64,000 bases of DNA from Stercorarius parasiticus (Eukaryota; Chordata; Aves; Charadriiformes; Stercorariidae). Under the pieces are notes generated by a model, which worked only from the letters and a program-made list of their open reading frames with translations, was not told where the DNA came from and made no database searches. Of the stretch, positions 11,961-23,065 are shown in pieces. Where the stretch lies: NCBI GenBank assembly GCA_013396915.1, contig VWZL01002208.1, positions 310,001-374,000 on the forward strand, written 5' to 3'. The number at the start of each line of letters is the position of its first letter. Within the stretch, counting starts at the first letter, position 1. Position numbers and translations under genes: made by a program.

Positions 11961-14900
11961 GAAGGGCTGTGAGCACTAGAGGGAAAGGCAGGACGGGGAG
12001 GCAGTGGGGAGGATGCTGCCCGCTCAGTCCTCATCCCCCAGGAGCACGGCACAGCACAGGGAGCCGGGGCAGGCTCTGCACAGGAAAGATGCTCATCTCA
12101 CAGCTGGGAGCTGGGAGCTCAAGCTCCTGCTAGAGCCCTCGGCATTGCCATGTCTCCCTGCGGCTGCCTGGGGACCGAGAAAGCATCACGGTCTTCGTCT
12201 CGGCGATGTGGAAGGGCAGATGAGAGCAGTGCAGGGATGGGTTTCCCTGCCCTGTGCAACCTGACGGGGTACGGCCAATGGGGGGTGTCACCCGAGGGAT
12301 GCTCTCTCAAGCCCTTGGGGCCCTGGACCAGACGTGGCCAGAAGTGACAGCCCGCCCCAAGGCTGCGCAGGCATTCTGGGCTGGAAGATGCTGGATTATT
12401 TACACAGAGAAGAATGGCTCAAAGTGGAGATGGGGGTTAGCATGTTACCACCTCATAGCAATGGCTTCTGACCCCACTGGCAAATTGGGCTCTAAACTGG
12501 CCCAAAGGTCGGGTGACTGCCTTAACCACTAGGGCAGCTTTGGACTTCGCATCCTCCATGACCAGAAGTACCTTCCTGGTCCAGATACACCCCTTCCCAA
12601 TCAAGTTTACACCATATTCACATTTTCTGATGAAAAATCACCTCTCAGAAAGGGTGTCTTCACTTGCCTAAAGAGAAAGGACACTGGGGTTTGAGCTGCA
12701 GCTGTGGTTAATATACAGATGCAAGAAGGAAATGGGTTCCTGGATGGGCAACTCAAGTCCTGAGCTGTAGTGGAAAGTTATGGAGAGAATTCCTCTACCT
12801 GAAGATGGAAGGTATCAAGGAAATCCCATGGGTTGCCCTTTCAGGGAACTTAGGTCCTGAGAACAGGGGCTTTATGGTCCGCTTGTCCTCTGGGAGATGG
12901 CAAGGAAGGCCCACAGGCTTTCTGAGTGACATGGAGCAGTTTCCTTGTCTCCAGATCTTTTTGCAATAGCTCACTGAGGAATATTTCCATTTCAGGAAGC
13001 ATCTCCTCTCCCAGACATGGATGCTGTGCTGGTGTCACCCACTTCTGTGATATGCTGCCTCTGGGGACATAGCCTTTCTATTCACATTACTGTGCCCGTA
13101 CCTTGGGGAGAAGTGTCAGACCAAGTCAGGCCTACTCCTCTGCCCATCCTCTCCATGTTGCTCTTCTACCAGATGGGCTGGGCTTTCCAGGTCTCCGCTG
13201 TCTTTAGGACACCAAAGGCAATAGCCAGGAGGGACATAGCATTACTACTGGGTGGGAGTGAAACCAGCAAAAAGCACGCAGCCTGCTTTTAGTAAAGCTA
13301 TCTCAAGTTGGCACTGATGGTGTGGTTTCTTCAGGAGCAAGAAGGCAGGTATGTCCCTTGCTTGGTGGGTTCAGAGGTCTGAATGTCCCTGGCAAGGTTT
13401 GTTACTCGGCTGATCCTGATAAAGTGACGTTTGAGCCCATCCTGAAGCATGCCTTGTCCAAACTGCCTAGTTGAGGGTTGACGAGGCGAGGTGTGTGACA
13501 ATCGTCTGGGTGCTGCGCTCACAAATCAGCAGGGCTAAAGGAGAACTCACCAGGCAAAGATGCAAAATCTAAATAATCCTCAGATAGCATCTTAAAGCCC
13601 TGACAGGCTCCAGTTAGGTAGTTTCTATAACAGACTCTATTCTCGACCTGCCCTGGGGCAGCAATACTGATCCATCGCCTGCGGGCTGTGCAGGCAGACT
13701 GTTCAGCCCCTCAGAAACCCATCATGTCCTTCGATGTCCCTTCCTGGCACCTGCTCCCTCTCCTGACCATTCCCTGTCCTGGGTGAGCATGTGTCGAGCT
13801 GCCAGGTCTCCTGGCCCCATGGCACCTTGCTGGGCAGCTCTGATGGCCTCGAGTTTGTCCCTTCGCGACAGAAGTTGGGACCTTGGAGTCTGGCCTGAAA
13901 ATAGCAAAATACATACAATTGCTGTGTTTCTGTAGAAAAAGCCTGTCTGGTTTCAGGCTGCGCTGTCTAGACAGAGAGCGGGCGGGTTGGAAAGGAGCAG
14001 GGGGTTCGTGGGGTGGTGGCACTCACATATATGTCTCCAGCTGTGCCCAGCTGCTCCCAAGGCAACTGTCCTACAGGTTAAATGGCCGTGTCCCTGCCCC
14101 CAGCAAGGGCACCCTAGCCCGCCTCCTCGGGTACCTATGCTAAAGGTTTCCAGCCACCACTATCTATTGTCACTCCCTGTCCAGGGAAGGTGACAGATCC
14201 AGTTTCAGTGACCCAAGACTGGGGTGCTTGCCCTTCTTGAAAGTTGTGCTATGGCCAGGGTGCACCCCGGGTGTGGACGCGTGGTGGCAGAGGGCTTTGC
14301 ATGGGGCTGCACATGCCGATGGGTCTTTCAGAGATCCCTGACAGGTTACTGCAGTGCCCCAGACCTGCGAAACGCTCCCACCCTGCCTGCCATGCTAAGG
14401 AATCACTTGGGCGAGATACGGCCAGCCGGGCAGATGGGCAGAGCTCTCGCTTCAGCTGCAGCCCAGGGGCTGTTTGAGGGATGCTGTAGTGGCAGAGCTG
14501 CACCATCAAACCTGGGACAGAAGAAGACGCACACGCTGGAGATTTTTGCCTCCTGGATGTGCCTTGGGCTAGCAGGAGGGGCTGGGTGTCCTCCAGAGCA
14601 AGGCGAAAGGAGCCAGATCCCTTGCAGGGCCAGAGGCTCTCCATCCCATGTGCTTTGCTCCCTGGGCTGCCTAAAAAATCTGCACAGGAGTTGGGTGACC
14701 CGCCATGCACCCTTGGCGGTTGCCCGTGCCACCAGGGAAGCCTGTACAAGCCACAATGGTTTCTTGAACATGTATCCAGCATCAGAAGCTGTGGGCTGCA
14801 GGGATGAAGGGGTGTCTGTCCCCGTTCCCATCTTCCTCCTGCTGCTTTGCTTGGCTCCGGAGACGGTCTGCTTCTCCATGTCTGCCATGTGATATCTGAT

Positions 14901-15640
14901 CTGTCTGTAACGTCTGCAGGTCCCCTGCTGTCTGAGGAGGCATGGGGCTGCTTAGTTAAAACCACAAACACTAATTGCTTATCCTTATGGCACTGCTAAG
15001 ATCACGTTCATCTGAATTGCCACAGGCCTCCCTCGCATCTCCAGAGACAAGGGACCTCAGTGGTGGCTAAGCTACGCGTGAGACGGTCCAGTCCTGGGGG
15101 GAGCGGGGTAACCCACCTGTGGTCGAGGAGACGGTGTCTGGCGCTGGGTTTGGACCATGATTCTGGGGGGTCCTTGCGAGAACCCTGCCCCTGGGCTGGG
15201 TCGTGCCTGGGAGGAGAGCAGGAGTGTCTGCTGTTGCACTCAGGAGCTGGTGGTGTTTGGCCAGCAGTGAGGGCATCATGGATGGGCTCATTCTGCTGGC
15301 ATTCGCCTGAGGAAGGAGAGGTCACGGGGGAGGCAACTCCTGGCTTCTATGTGCAGAGGCTCCTCTCCAGGGAGCTCGGCTGGAAGTTCTTGCGTCCTGC
15401 AGCGCGGGTATGGGCACATTTGCATCTTCCCTGCCACAGCCCATGCATGCACAGCAGGACTGATGGGTCGCCCATATTTGACAATATATTGCGGTTGCAT
15501 GCATCCAGAGCTGGAAGACATTTTGGGTGAGAGCTGCAACTGCAGCAGAGCTGCCCGTGCTCTGGGCGTTTCTTCCCAAATTCACTCAGGAGCTAACATG
15601 TGAGCTGCTTGTGCACGTGTCTAGCTGCAGCTGTAAAGGA
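11961..15640. other. Unique sequence, no gene seen
   Basis: No exon is recognised. The CTTAACCACTAGGGC string near 12520-12534 resembles a phrase found in some old amniote repeats, but the flanks do not let me name one. Opposed open frames at 14224-14892 plus and 14249-14971 minus (240 codons) overlap over their whole length and show no domain. Confidence 0.4.
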
Positions 15641-16140
15641 AAGCAACAGAGATTTCAAATGGCACTGCCTGTTTTACCATTTTGGGAAGAAGTGTGTCTT
15701 ATTATAATTGCCTTGCTTATTTGGAAGAAAAAACCCACTGTAGTTACTAGAAATTCAATATAGAAATTACTAGTTACTACCCTCTGTAGACTAATTTTGA
15801 GGGTAGAAGAAGAATGAGGAATTTAATGCACACTATAATGAATGTCAATCTTCTCTCTTAATGAATAGGAATCACAGTTTGCTGCACATTGTAGGGAAAT
15901 GAAAAGCATCCAAAGTTCAATTCACTTCTTTCTCTTTTTCCTTTCTTTCTTTCTTTTTTTTTTTCTTTCTTTTTGAGAGAGATAATACGGTGCACAGCAG
16001 ATGGGTACATTCATTTGTGAACGCTAAGGATTTTTATCTCTCACTGTACAAGTCAAGGTTTTCCTTCAACTGAGCTTTGTAAAATTTCCTATACAAACCG
16101 AGGCATAATGCCGTTTACAGAGCTGGATCCTTGAGAGCAA
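15641..16140. other. AT-rich block, candidate conserved non-coding element
   Basis: This is an AT-rich interval without a gene, containing ATTACTAGTTACTAC-type repeats of a short word near 15743-15780 (GTTACTAGAAATTC and ATTACTAGTTACTA). It surrounds a long pyrimidine tract. The composition contrasts sharply with both flanks. Confidence 0.25.
15925..15974. repeat. Polypyrimidine tract (CTTT)n
   Basis: Fifty bases contain only C and T on the plus strand, mostly as CTTT units with a central run of T. It is a simple repeat and is likely to vary in length between individuals. Such mirror-type homopurine/homopyrimidine tracts can form triplex DNA. Confidence 0.9.
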
Positions 16141-16278
16141 AGTGGGTTTGGGTTTTTTTCATTTGCCTCCCTCCTGTAGCAAACCATCCAGACAATTAAA
16201 AGCAGAGGTGACCCAGCTTGTGCTTGATATATGTTTGCTATTCTCAGCCGTGGCTTTGCTTGCTGGGTTCGCAGAGGA

Positions 16279-16316
16279 GTGTGTGCGTGTGTGTGCGTGT
16301 GTGTGTTGTATGTGTG
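16279..16316. repeat. (GT)n microsatellite
   Basis: A run of alternating GT is broken twice by GC steps (GTGTGCGTGTGTGTGCGTGT) and then by one TTGTA interruption. It is a standard dinucleotide microsatellite. Confidence 0.9.
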
Positions 16317-16549
16317 ACTTGTGCAATTAGGTCCCTCGGAGGGGACACAACCCCCCCATCCTATTGCTGCATGTGAAAGCGGTACCTCTGCTGCTTCCCT
16401 CGCCAGCTGGGATCTCCCGCTGCGAGTCGAGCTGACGAGAGGGCGGGTGTCTGTGGAGCAGCAGAGCCTGTAAAATGCATGAGGAGCCCTTCCTAGTCCC
16501 TGCCTGTCCCCAGCTGGTGCTGTTCCTTGGCAGCTTTGTCACTGTGTGA

Positions 16550-17830
16550 GAATCACCCTCCAGTGTGGTTCAAGGGACCTACTGGAAGCGTTTGAACTCC
16601 TGATTGTGGTCTCAGTTAAGCCAGGAGGGACATCGTGCCTTTCTACATGGCTCCATTAGTATCTTAGCTAGCTTGGAGGCAGTTTTAGGACACCTTGCTG
16701 TAGGCAGCCCATGGCTAGAGGCCAGCAGCTGAGTGTTGTGGCTGGCAGCAGAAGGCTTGGTGGACATCTGCGGTGATGGGGCCAAGGCCCTCAAGTCCTC
16801 TGGCTGATGCAGCTGGGATGGCTGAGCAGGTCTTCCTTGTCAGTCTTTCTAAACAGTGGTGGCTCATTGATAATGTTTGACTAGCTTGTTCCAAGTTATT
16901 CCCCGAGCCTGGATGGCCTTTAGACTATGGATGGCCTTTAGACTATGGCTGGCTTTGCAGATTTCTCCTTGCATCTCTCAGGGTTTTGAAGTCACAGCAC
17001 TTGTCTGCATGGGAGAACCATGCTTGCCTGAGGACCAAGCCAAGCCCCAGCCTGGCCTGGAGGGACACAGGTGGAGGGTGCCCCATGCCCACAGACCCAT
17101 ATTACAGCTAAGGTGATCCATGCACTGCAGACTGGACTTCCAGAGCTGCAGAAAGGACCTGCACCGGCCCTCAGCAGGTCCATCTTGCTGCACTCTGTCT
17201 TTTCTTCTAGTTCCCTGGGCTAAACTGCCTCAGTGCTCTCAGGAAGGAGCTTCATGAGGAACAGCACCCTCAGATGATCCATCTGTCAGCTGTGAAGGTG
17301 GGGCAGTGCATGCTGAGCCTCTCTGAGGGTTGTGGTTTGGCAGGTGGGACCAAGTTCCTGTTCCCCTGCCCCAAGCCTTGCAGTGCAGCCTGTGGTGGCC
17401 AGACTGGACCAATGCTGCCGGTGCAGCCCAGCTGCTAAACCAGTGCTAACTCTGCACTCTGAGACCTTTCTGTGGGAAGATCCAGACCTTGTAGAGCAAT
17501 GTCTATGGGAGAGTCTTGGACAGAGCCTTGTGAGAAGGGCACTCTGATGACTGCCGTTTGCGTCCTCTTCTCAACCTGGTCTCTGACAGACAATGTGCAG
17601 ATCTTCCTAGGACCTGCTCATCTGATTTTTGTCTCCCTCTCCTCTGCATGGACAGCAGTTCATGTGGGTATGGCTCTCCGTGATGTGGATTGCTTCTTGC
17701 ACACTGTGAATGCATGCTGATGCAGGCATGTGCTATGCCTTCTTCATGATCAAAAGCTGGAAGGTCTCAGATGGTCCATAACTTCATGAATGTCCATTCC
17801 ACAAAATCCCCCTATGTCACTGCCTCCTGC
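16550..17830. other. CpG-depleted unique block, no gene seen
   Basis: By eye only about ten CpG steps occur in roughly 1.2 kb, although overall G+C is near one half. TG and CA are in excess. This is the mark of long germline methylation and would fit an old, unrecognised repeat or ordinary methylated intron. An 18-base tandem repeat sits inside it. No exon is recognised. Confidence 0.35.
16911..16956. repeat. 18-bp tandem repeat, about 2.5 copies
   Basis: The unit GGATGGCCTTTAGACTAT occurs twice without a mismatch (16911-16928 and 16929-16946). A degenerate partial third copy follows, starting GGCTGGC. It is probably a recent slippage duplication. Confidence 0.9.
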
Positions 17831-18190
17831 TTGTTTTGTGACCTCCCTCAGGCTTGAGCAAAGACAGAGCTAAATCTTTTTTCTGGAGCTAATTCTGCCT
17901 GTCTTCTGCTCAAAGCTTTCCTTGCTATGCCGGTGCGGCTGCTCTGTGTCCTGAATCTGTTGGACTCAGCAGTGAGTGGAAGAGGCTTTGGGGTGTATGT
18001 GAGAGTTGGGGGGTACTGCACAGATGGGGCTCCCCCTGCAGGTACTAGCACCCAGGGCTCAGGCGTGAAAGGGTGTGGGATGTAAGGGTGCAATGGAGGA
18101 AGGGGAGTTTTGAGGGGCACCTGGGGGACAGACCTGAGGGCTTGGTGCCATCAGCCCAGGGGTGAGTCCTGTGAAACACCCCTGGGAAGG

Positions 18191-18612
18191 GATCATAGAA
18201 TCATAGAATCACAGAATGGTTTGGGTTGGAAGGGACTTTAAAGACCAACCCATTCCACCCCCTGCCCTGGGCAGGGACACCTCTCACCAAACCAAGTTGC
18301 TCCAAGCCCCGTCCAGCCTGGCCATCAACACCTCCAGGGATGGGGCAGCCACAGCTTCTCTGGGCAACCTGGGCCAGGGGCTCAGCACTCTCACAACAAA
18401 CAATTTCTTCCTAATATCCAATCTAAACCTACCCTCCTTCAGTTTGAAACCATTCCCCCTCGTCCCATGGCTCCCCTCCCTGATCCAGAGTCCCTCCCCA
18501 GCTGTCCTGGAGCCCCTTTAGGGACTGGAAGGGGCTCTAAAGTCTCCCCGGAGCCTTCTCTTCTCCAGGCTGAACCCCCCCAACTCTCTCAGCCTGTCTT
18601 CATAGGAGAGGA
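18191..18612 (-). repeat. CR1 LINE, 3' end, minus strand
   Basis: The low-coordinate end carries three octamer-type tail units (ATCATAGAATCATAGAATCA), then GGTTTGGGTTGGAAGGGAC and the CCCTGCCCTGGGCAGGGACA block. The conserved AACACCTCCAGGGATGGGGC and TTCTCTGGGCAACCTGGGCC segments follow. The copy runs into the TTCTCTTCTCCAGGCTGAAC and AGCCTGTCTTCATAGGAGAG segments and then stops matching, which is the 5' truncation point. About 420 bases remain of an element whose full length is several kilobases. The frame for the end of the reverse-transcriptase ORF is interrupted. It belongs to the same subfamily as the plus-strand copy at 25278-25669. Confidence 0.95.
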
Positions 18613-20235
18613 TGTGCCCGCAGAGCCTGGTTTGCCCTCAGTGCCAGCCTGGTGTCCAGGTGCATCCCTCAGAGGAGGAGGTGGCTTGCAGGGATCCTGG
18701 GAGCCCCTGTGGCCACTGCCCTGGGGGGTGGAGGAGAGGGGAGGCAGCTCTCCCCCAGGCAGGGGTACTCGGCATAGGGCTGGAGAGGTTCCTTGCTGAT
18801 GTGGTCCTGGGTATCTGGAAGGTATTTTTCCGTCTGTTTTCTCTCATGTGCAAATGCAAACTCCAGCTGAGCAGATGCCGGCTCTGTGCCAGAGGAGTTT
18901 AGAGTTCCACTGTTTTAAAATATTTATTAATGTGAAGATGTAGTTAGCACTTAAGCTGAGGCAATACAGTAGAAGTCTTTTTGTTGGAATGGAAGTTAGT
19001 GATGCTGAAAAGCCATTAAGCTGTAAATATAAGCTATATTAAGTGCTCAGTAGCAACCTTAAATATCCCTTTGTTGGTTGCTCTGCTTCTGCAAGGCTGA
19101 GTGTCTGTTGAGGGGATTACTCACTGCTATCGCTCCGCGGCATGCCCAGCTCTGCCCGATAGCTTCAAGAGGGGCGTGAATGGCTTTGCAGGCAAGATTT
19201 CCCGAGCAGCACAGCTGAGGGCTTGCCTTTCGGCGGCTGGTTATTCCACAGCCGGTTGGATGCTGGCAGGGGCTGTGAGTGGGGCAAGATGGGAGAGCAG
19301 CTCTGCTGCGCCTGGAGAGAGATCCCTGCAAGGGCTGGGCTCACAGACCACAGGCCGGTGCCTCATTTCTCTCTCCTTGGCTGCTGGTATGTTGCAGAAG
19401 CTGCTCACTTGCCCTCAGGTCTGGCAGATCCTGGGCTGCATTCCTACCTTGCCCTGGAGGCACCAGCACCGGGATCCTAGGCAGAAGGGAGGCTCTGAGC
19501 GAGATGCCGCCTGGACACAACTCACAGCTATCTGCATCCAGCCCCTGCTGAGGAGCTTCTCCCCATCCAAGTGGGCTCTTTGCCCAGTACGGGATCAGCC
19601 CTGATCCCCTTGTCCTTGCAGATCAGTCGGAAGAGATGGGCTTTTCTCAGAAAGTGCTGCCGGTGCTCAAAGCAGGTGTCAGCAAGTCTTTTGTAATCAT
19701 GCTGCCTCTGAGCCTCCCTCTCTCCATCCCTCCGTCCAGGCTGCTCATCGGGAGAGCCGGAGGGGAGGAATGGGGTGGTGTCGGCCGTCCGTCCGTGGCC
19801 GTGGGTCCGTGACTGTGCTCCCCGAGTGCCTGCTCAGCACAGGGCAAAGCAGAAGAGCAGCAGAAGCCCTGGAGGGCTGCGTTATGAACCCTTCTGCTTG
19901 CCCGGTGCCCTGCTGCAGTGCCAGCCCGGCTCTGCTGCCCAGGGTTTAACAAACCTTCTCATTTCTGCCTGAGAAAGGGCTCAGCTCTTCCTTGGACCCC
20001 TGTGTCTTGACATGCTGAATCCCAGTAGCTGTTTTTGGGTGTACTATCCCAAGGAAAAGGGCTGTCTGGGCAGCCTGCTCTGTGCCCTTCACAGCTCTCC
20101 CGCAGCCCCTCTGCAGCCTGGCCATACGGACTCTGCCTGCAGACCCTGTTTGGCCGTGTCCTTCCCTACTCCCAGCCGAACAGTGGCACTTGATTTAGTA
20201 AACTCACGTTACCCAGGAGAGCTCGTATTTCAATC
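18613..20235. other. Unique sequence, no gene seen
   Basis: No exon is recognised. The part 18905-19080 is AT-rich (TTTTAAAATATTTATTAATG). A small CpG cluster built on CCGT lies at 19740-19825, too short to call an island. Confidence 0.4.
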
Positions 20236-20470
20236 TTTAAAACCAACCTGAATAAAAGATCGCAAAAAAAAGAAACCCTTGCTCTGGCTGCTGAGAGCAT
20301 GAAGCTATATGGATTTCTTAGGCAATTAAATTTTACATAATAGAGTAACTAGACTGTACAAATTTAAAGAGCACCTGGAATATGCAGGCATATTCTGAAA
20401 TTTCTAATCTCATATTTCAGCTCTAGACCATTAATCTGTCACATTTCTTGCCTCTATTTCTTTTCTATCC
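20236..20470. other. AT-rich patch with AATAAA and A-rich run
   Basis: GAATAAAAGATCGC followed by eight A residues at 20250-20271 resembles a poly(A) signal with an adjacent A-rich tract on the plus strand, as at the 3' end of a retrocopy. The upstream 79-codon frame (20012-20251) ends at the signal but has no recognisable similarity. The AT-rich sequence to 20470 may be conserved non-coding DNA. Both readings are weak. Confidence 0.2.
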
Positions 20471-22957
20471 ACACTGCTTCAGAGTTGGGATATCGCTGGT
20501 AAATGCAGTTCTTCTGTGTTTGCCTCTAGTCCCTGTTCTGTCAGCTGCTCCTCTCCTGTGCCACGGCCATGGGCACCTTCTCCTCTTCACATCCTGTGCT
20601 CAGTATCGTGGGTTTTTTGGAGGAGAGCGGAGCATAGCTTCCCAGCATCGCCTGTCACTTTGCCTCTGCTTTGCTGGGAAGCAGTCTGCAGCAGAGCGGC
20701 GGCCGATGCTTGGGGCAGAGACAGCACAGACTGTCCTGGGGAGAGGGGCTGCAGCCTCGGGGCACCATCACAACACCATCACGCAAGGAGCTGGTGTGCT
20801 GGCGAGGGGCAGGGACTGGGTGGGCAGAAGGAGGGATGCACAGGTGAGGGCGGGTAGGTCACTGAAGAACCCACATCACAGGAACCTCTGGCAAAACCTA
20901 TTTGCTCCCATCCTGCCATCTGCTGCCCTGCTGCTCGGTGGCTGAATGTCATCGCTGTGCTTACAACCATGTCTGCAGGTCGCACACCCTCCCATGCCCT
21001 CCTCAGCTCCCTGAGCACCCTGCTGACCTCCGGGTACTGTAAGCGATGGTGGTGGCTTCCCCTGGCGATTGCAAATGCCCGGCAGGGCCGTGCTCCGGGC
21101 GTGGCCTGCTTCCTCCCCCGCGCACTGATCCCTGTGCAACGGCTGCCACCTGCCAGCAGCATCCATGCTGGGATGATGCTGCAGAGCCCCGTCACCCCAG
21201 ACTCCCACCCGGCCAGCCCAGCCCTGACTTCTTCGCTCTTCCCATTCCCCACCGGCTCTTGCCTGCCAGCCCTGGCTGCTGGCTTGCCCCCAGGACATGC
21301 CGGAGCATGTAATCCCCTTTCCGTTGGGCAGCTAATTCTGGTGTGCTGGCCCCTGCCCTGCTTCTCTCATCTCTGTGCTTACCCCTAAGCTGCTTTCCTG
21401 GGTCAGGTGGGCAGCAGCGATATTTCTGCTCGCTCTTCCCGAGCGGGAGGATGCTCCGTGCCTGTGCGCAGCTCTGTGAGTGTGAGCTGACCCCAGGAAC
21501 CAGAACTGTTGGTGATTCTTGATCATTTAAAGCCTGAGATGTAGCCAGTGGGATCCAGTCCCTGAGCCTGAGGAGAACTGGGGGGAACATCTGGATGTTT
21601 TCTGCTCTCTCCAGTGTGGTGGTAGTGGCCGTGCCTGTCTCACCTCCTGGGGCCCTTTCCTGCCCTGGGTTACAAATTCCTTGCTGGCAAGCGGTTGTAA
21701 ACAGCCCAGCTGTATGGATCCTGCTGCTCTGAGGGCTCAACAGGCTGCATGTCTATCGAGGAGACTGCTTTGGCAGGCTGATACCCTTGGGACAGCTTGG
21801 GTTGGTTTTTGCTGTTGCAGGTTGTCTCCCCACTACTTGCCTTTTGGGTCAGGGAGTTGAAGGGGAGGTTTTTCGTTTTCCCCGTCACATGAGCATCCCC
21901 CAGCTCTCCAAACGGAGACCCTTGCGGTCCCAGTTGAGGGTGCAGATGCCCAGATCCATTGGAAAGAGTGGCTAGTGTACTTTTATGCATTGCTTGGAGG
22001 AAATCAGTGGGGTCTCTGTTCAGCAGTAGACTTTATTCTAGTGAAGCAAAGGGCCGAAGTCATGGTTACAACATTGGAGGCTGTTTGCCAGAAGCTGGTA
22101 AAACAAACATGAATTGCAGGTCAGATTTATTGCTAAGACTCACCCCTTGTTCTTCCTGTACCTCTGACAGCTGGACAAGTTGGTGATCTCACCCCTTTGC
22201 CCTGGGAGGTCTGGCCATCATAGCACTGCAGTAATAGCTCCAGCTGGCCACAGGGGCTGCCTCCACACGCCTTTCCCTGGGTTAATCCAGCTCTTTTCAA
22301 TAGGGAATTGTGTCTGTAGGAGACCTGGACATGATGGGGGCCTGACTTTTGTCTGGAACTCTGGCTGCTTGTAAAATGCTGATGGTAGTTAAACAAGGAG
22401 TCAATGACTAAGGGAGTTGAGAACCTGCTCAGCTTCATCTAAAATAGGTCACAGGTTGAAATGATCATGCAGTGTGTCCCTGCCGGCCGTTTCTGGGGTG
22501 GTTCTGAATTAAGGCATCTTCAAAATGCTTTGTCTCTTTTTTGCTTCTCTGCTGGGGAAGGAGAAGGGTTTGGAAAGCCTGGAGGTTTGGCTGCAGCCCT
22601 GTCCCCATGGTGCTGCGGGGGGCTGTGGGGCAGCAGGGACATGTGGGGCAGCAGGGATGTGTGGGGCAGCAGGTCTGGGCCATGCCGCACATCCCACCCT
22701 GCTCCGTGCATCCAGAGGCCTCTCTGGGCTCGGGGGCTTTCCTGCCCCCAGTGATGCAGCTTCGTTCAGCCTCAGCCGAAACTGCATCCACCTCTGGGAG
22801 CTCATTTGAAATGCAGATAGAGGGAAAAGGGGGAAAAAATAAAACTGGCCTGTTTTTGTTTGCGTGTGTGCGCAATCCAGGCTGCTTTAAGCTCCTGGCC
22901 TCGATTAGTAAAAAATAGATTATTTTCACATGGAATTGTTTACGAATAAAGACAAAT
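20471..22957. other. Unique sequence, no gene seen
   Basis: No exon is recognised. A modest CpG-richer piece lies at about 21050-21145. Overlapping open frames on both strands near 20.8-21.4 kb lack domains. Confidence 0.4.
22625..22678. repeat. 18-bp minisatellite, three copies, G-rich
   Basis: Three units begin GTGGGGCAGCAGG. They end in GACAT, GATGT and TCTGG respectively and are preceded by a degenerate GCGGGGGGCT. The regularly spaced GGGG runs could support a quadruplex on the plus strand. In frame they give a short GAAGTC-like peptide repeat, which I regard as incidental. Confidence 0.85.
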
Positions 22958-23065
22958 TATAGAATCGTAGAATGGTTTGGGTTAGAAGGGACCGTAAAGA
23001 TCATCTAGTTCCAACCCGCCTACTGTGGGCAGGGACACCTCCCACCAGACCGGGTTGCTCAAAGT
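22958..23065 (-). repeat. CR1 LINE, very short 3' end, minus strand
   Basis: TAGAATCGTAGAATGGTTTG and GGGACCGTAAAGATCATCTA match the CR1 tail and 3' UTR. CAGGGACACCTCCCACCAGA is the start of the ORF-tail segment. The match stops after GGTTGCTCAAAG, so only about 105 bases were inserted. Minus-strand translation gives NPVWWEVSLP, the usual end of the CR1 reverse-transcriptase ORF. That tail is joined to an unrelated open frame running to 23422. Confidence 0.9.

Noticed and set aside
12500..12545. CTTAACCACTAGGGC phrase, common in some amniote repeats
   Set aside because: The flanks could not be matched to any named repeat.
14249..14971. 240-codon minus-strand frame opposed to a 222-codon plus-strand frame
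   Set aside because: Both strands are open together, as expected from stop-poor GC-rich sequence. Neither product has a recognisable motif.
19740..19830. CCGT-rich CpG cluster
   Set aside because: Under 100 bases long and partly a CCGT slippage repeat; too short to treat as a CpG island.
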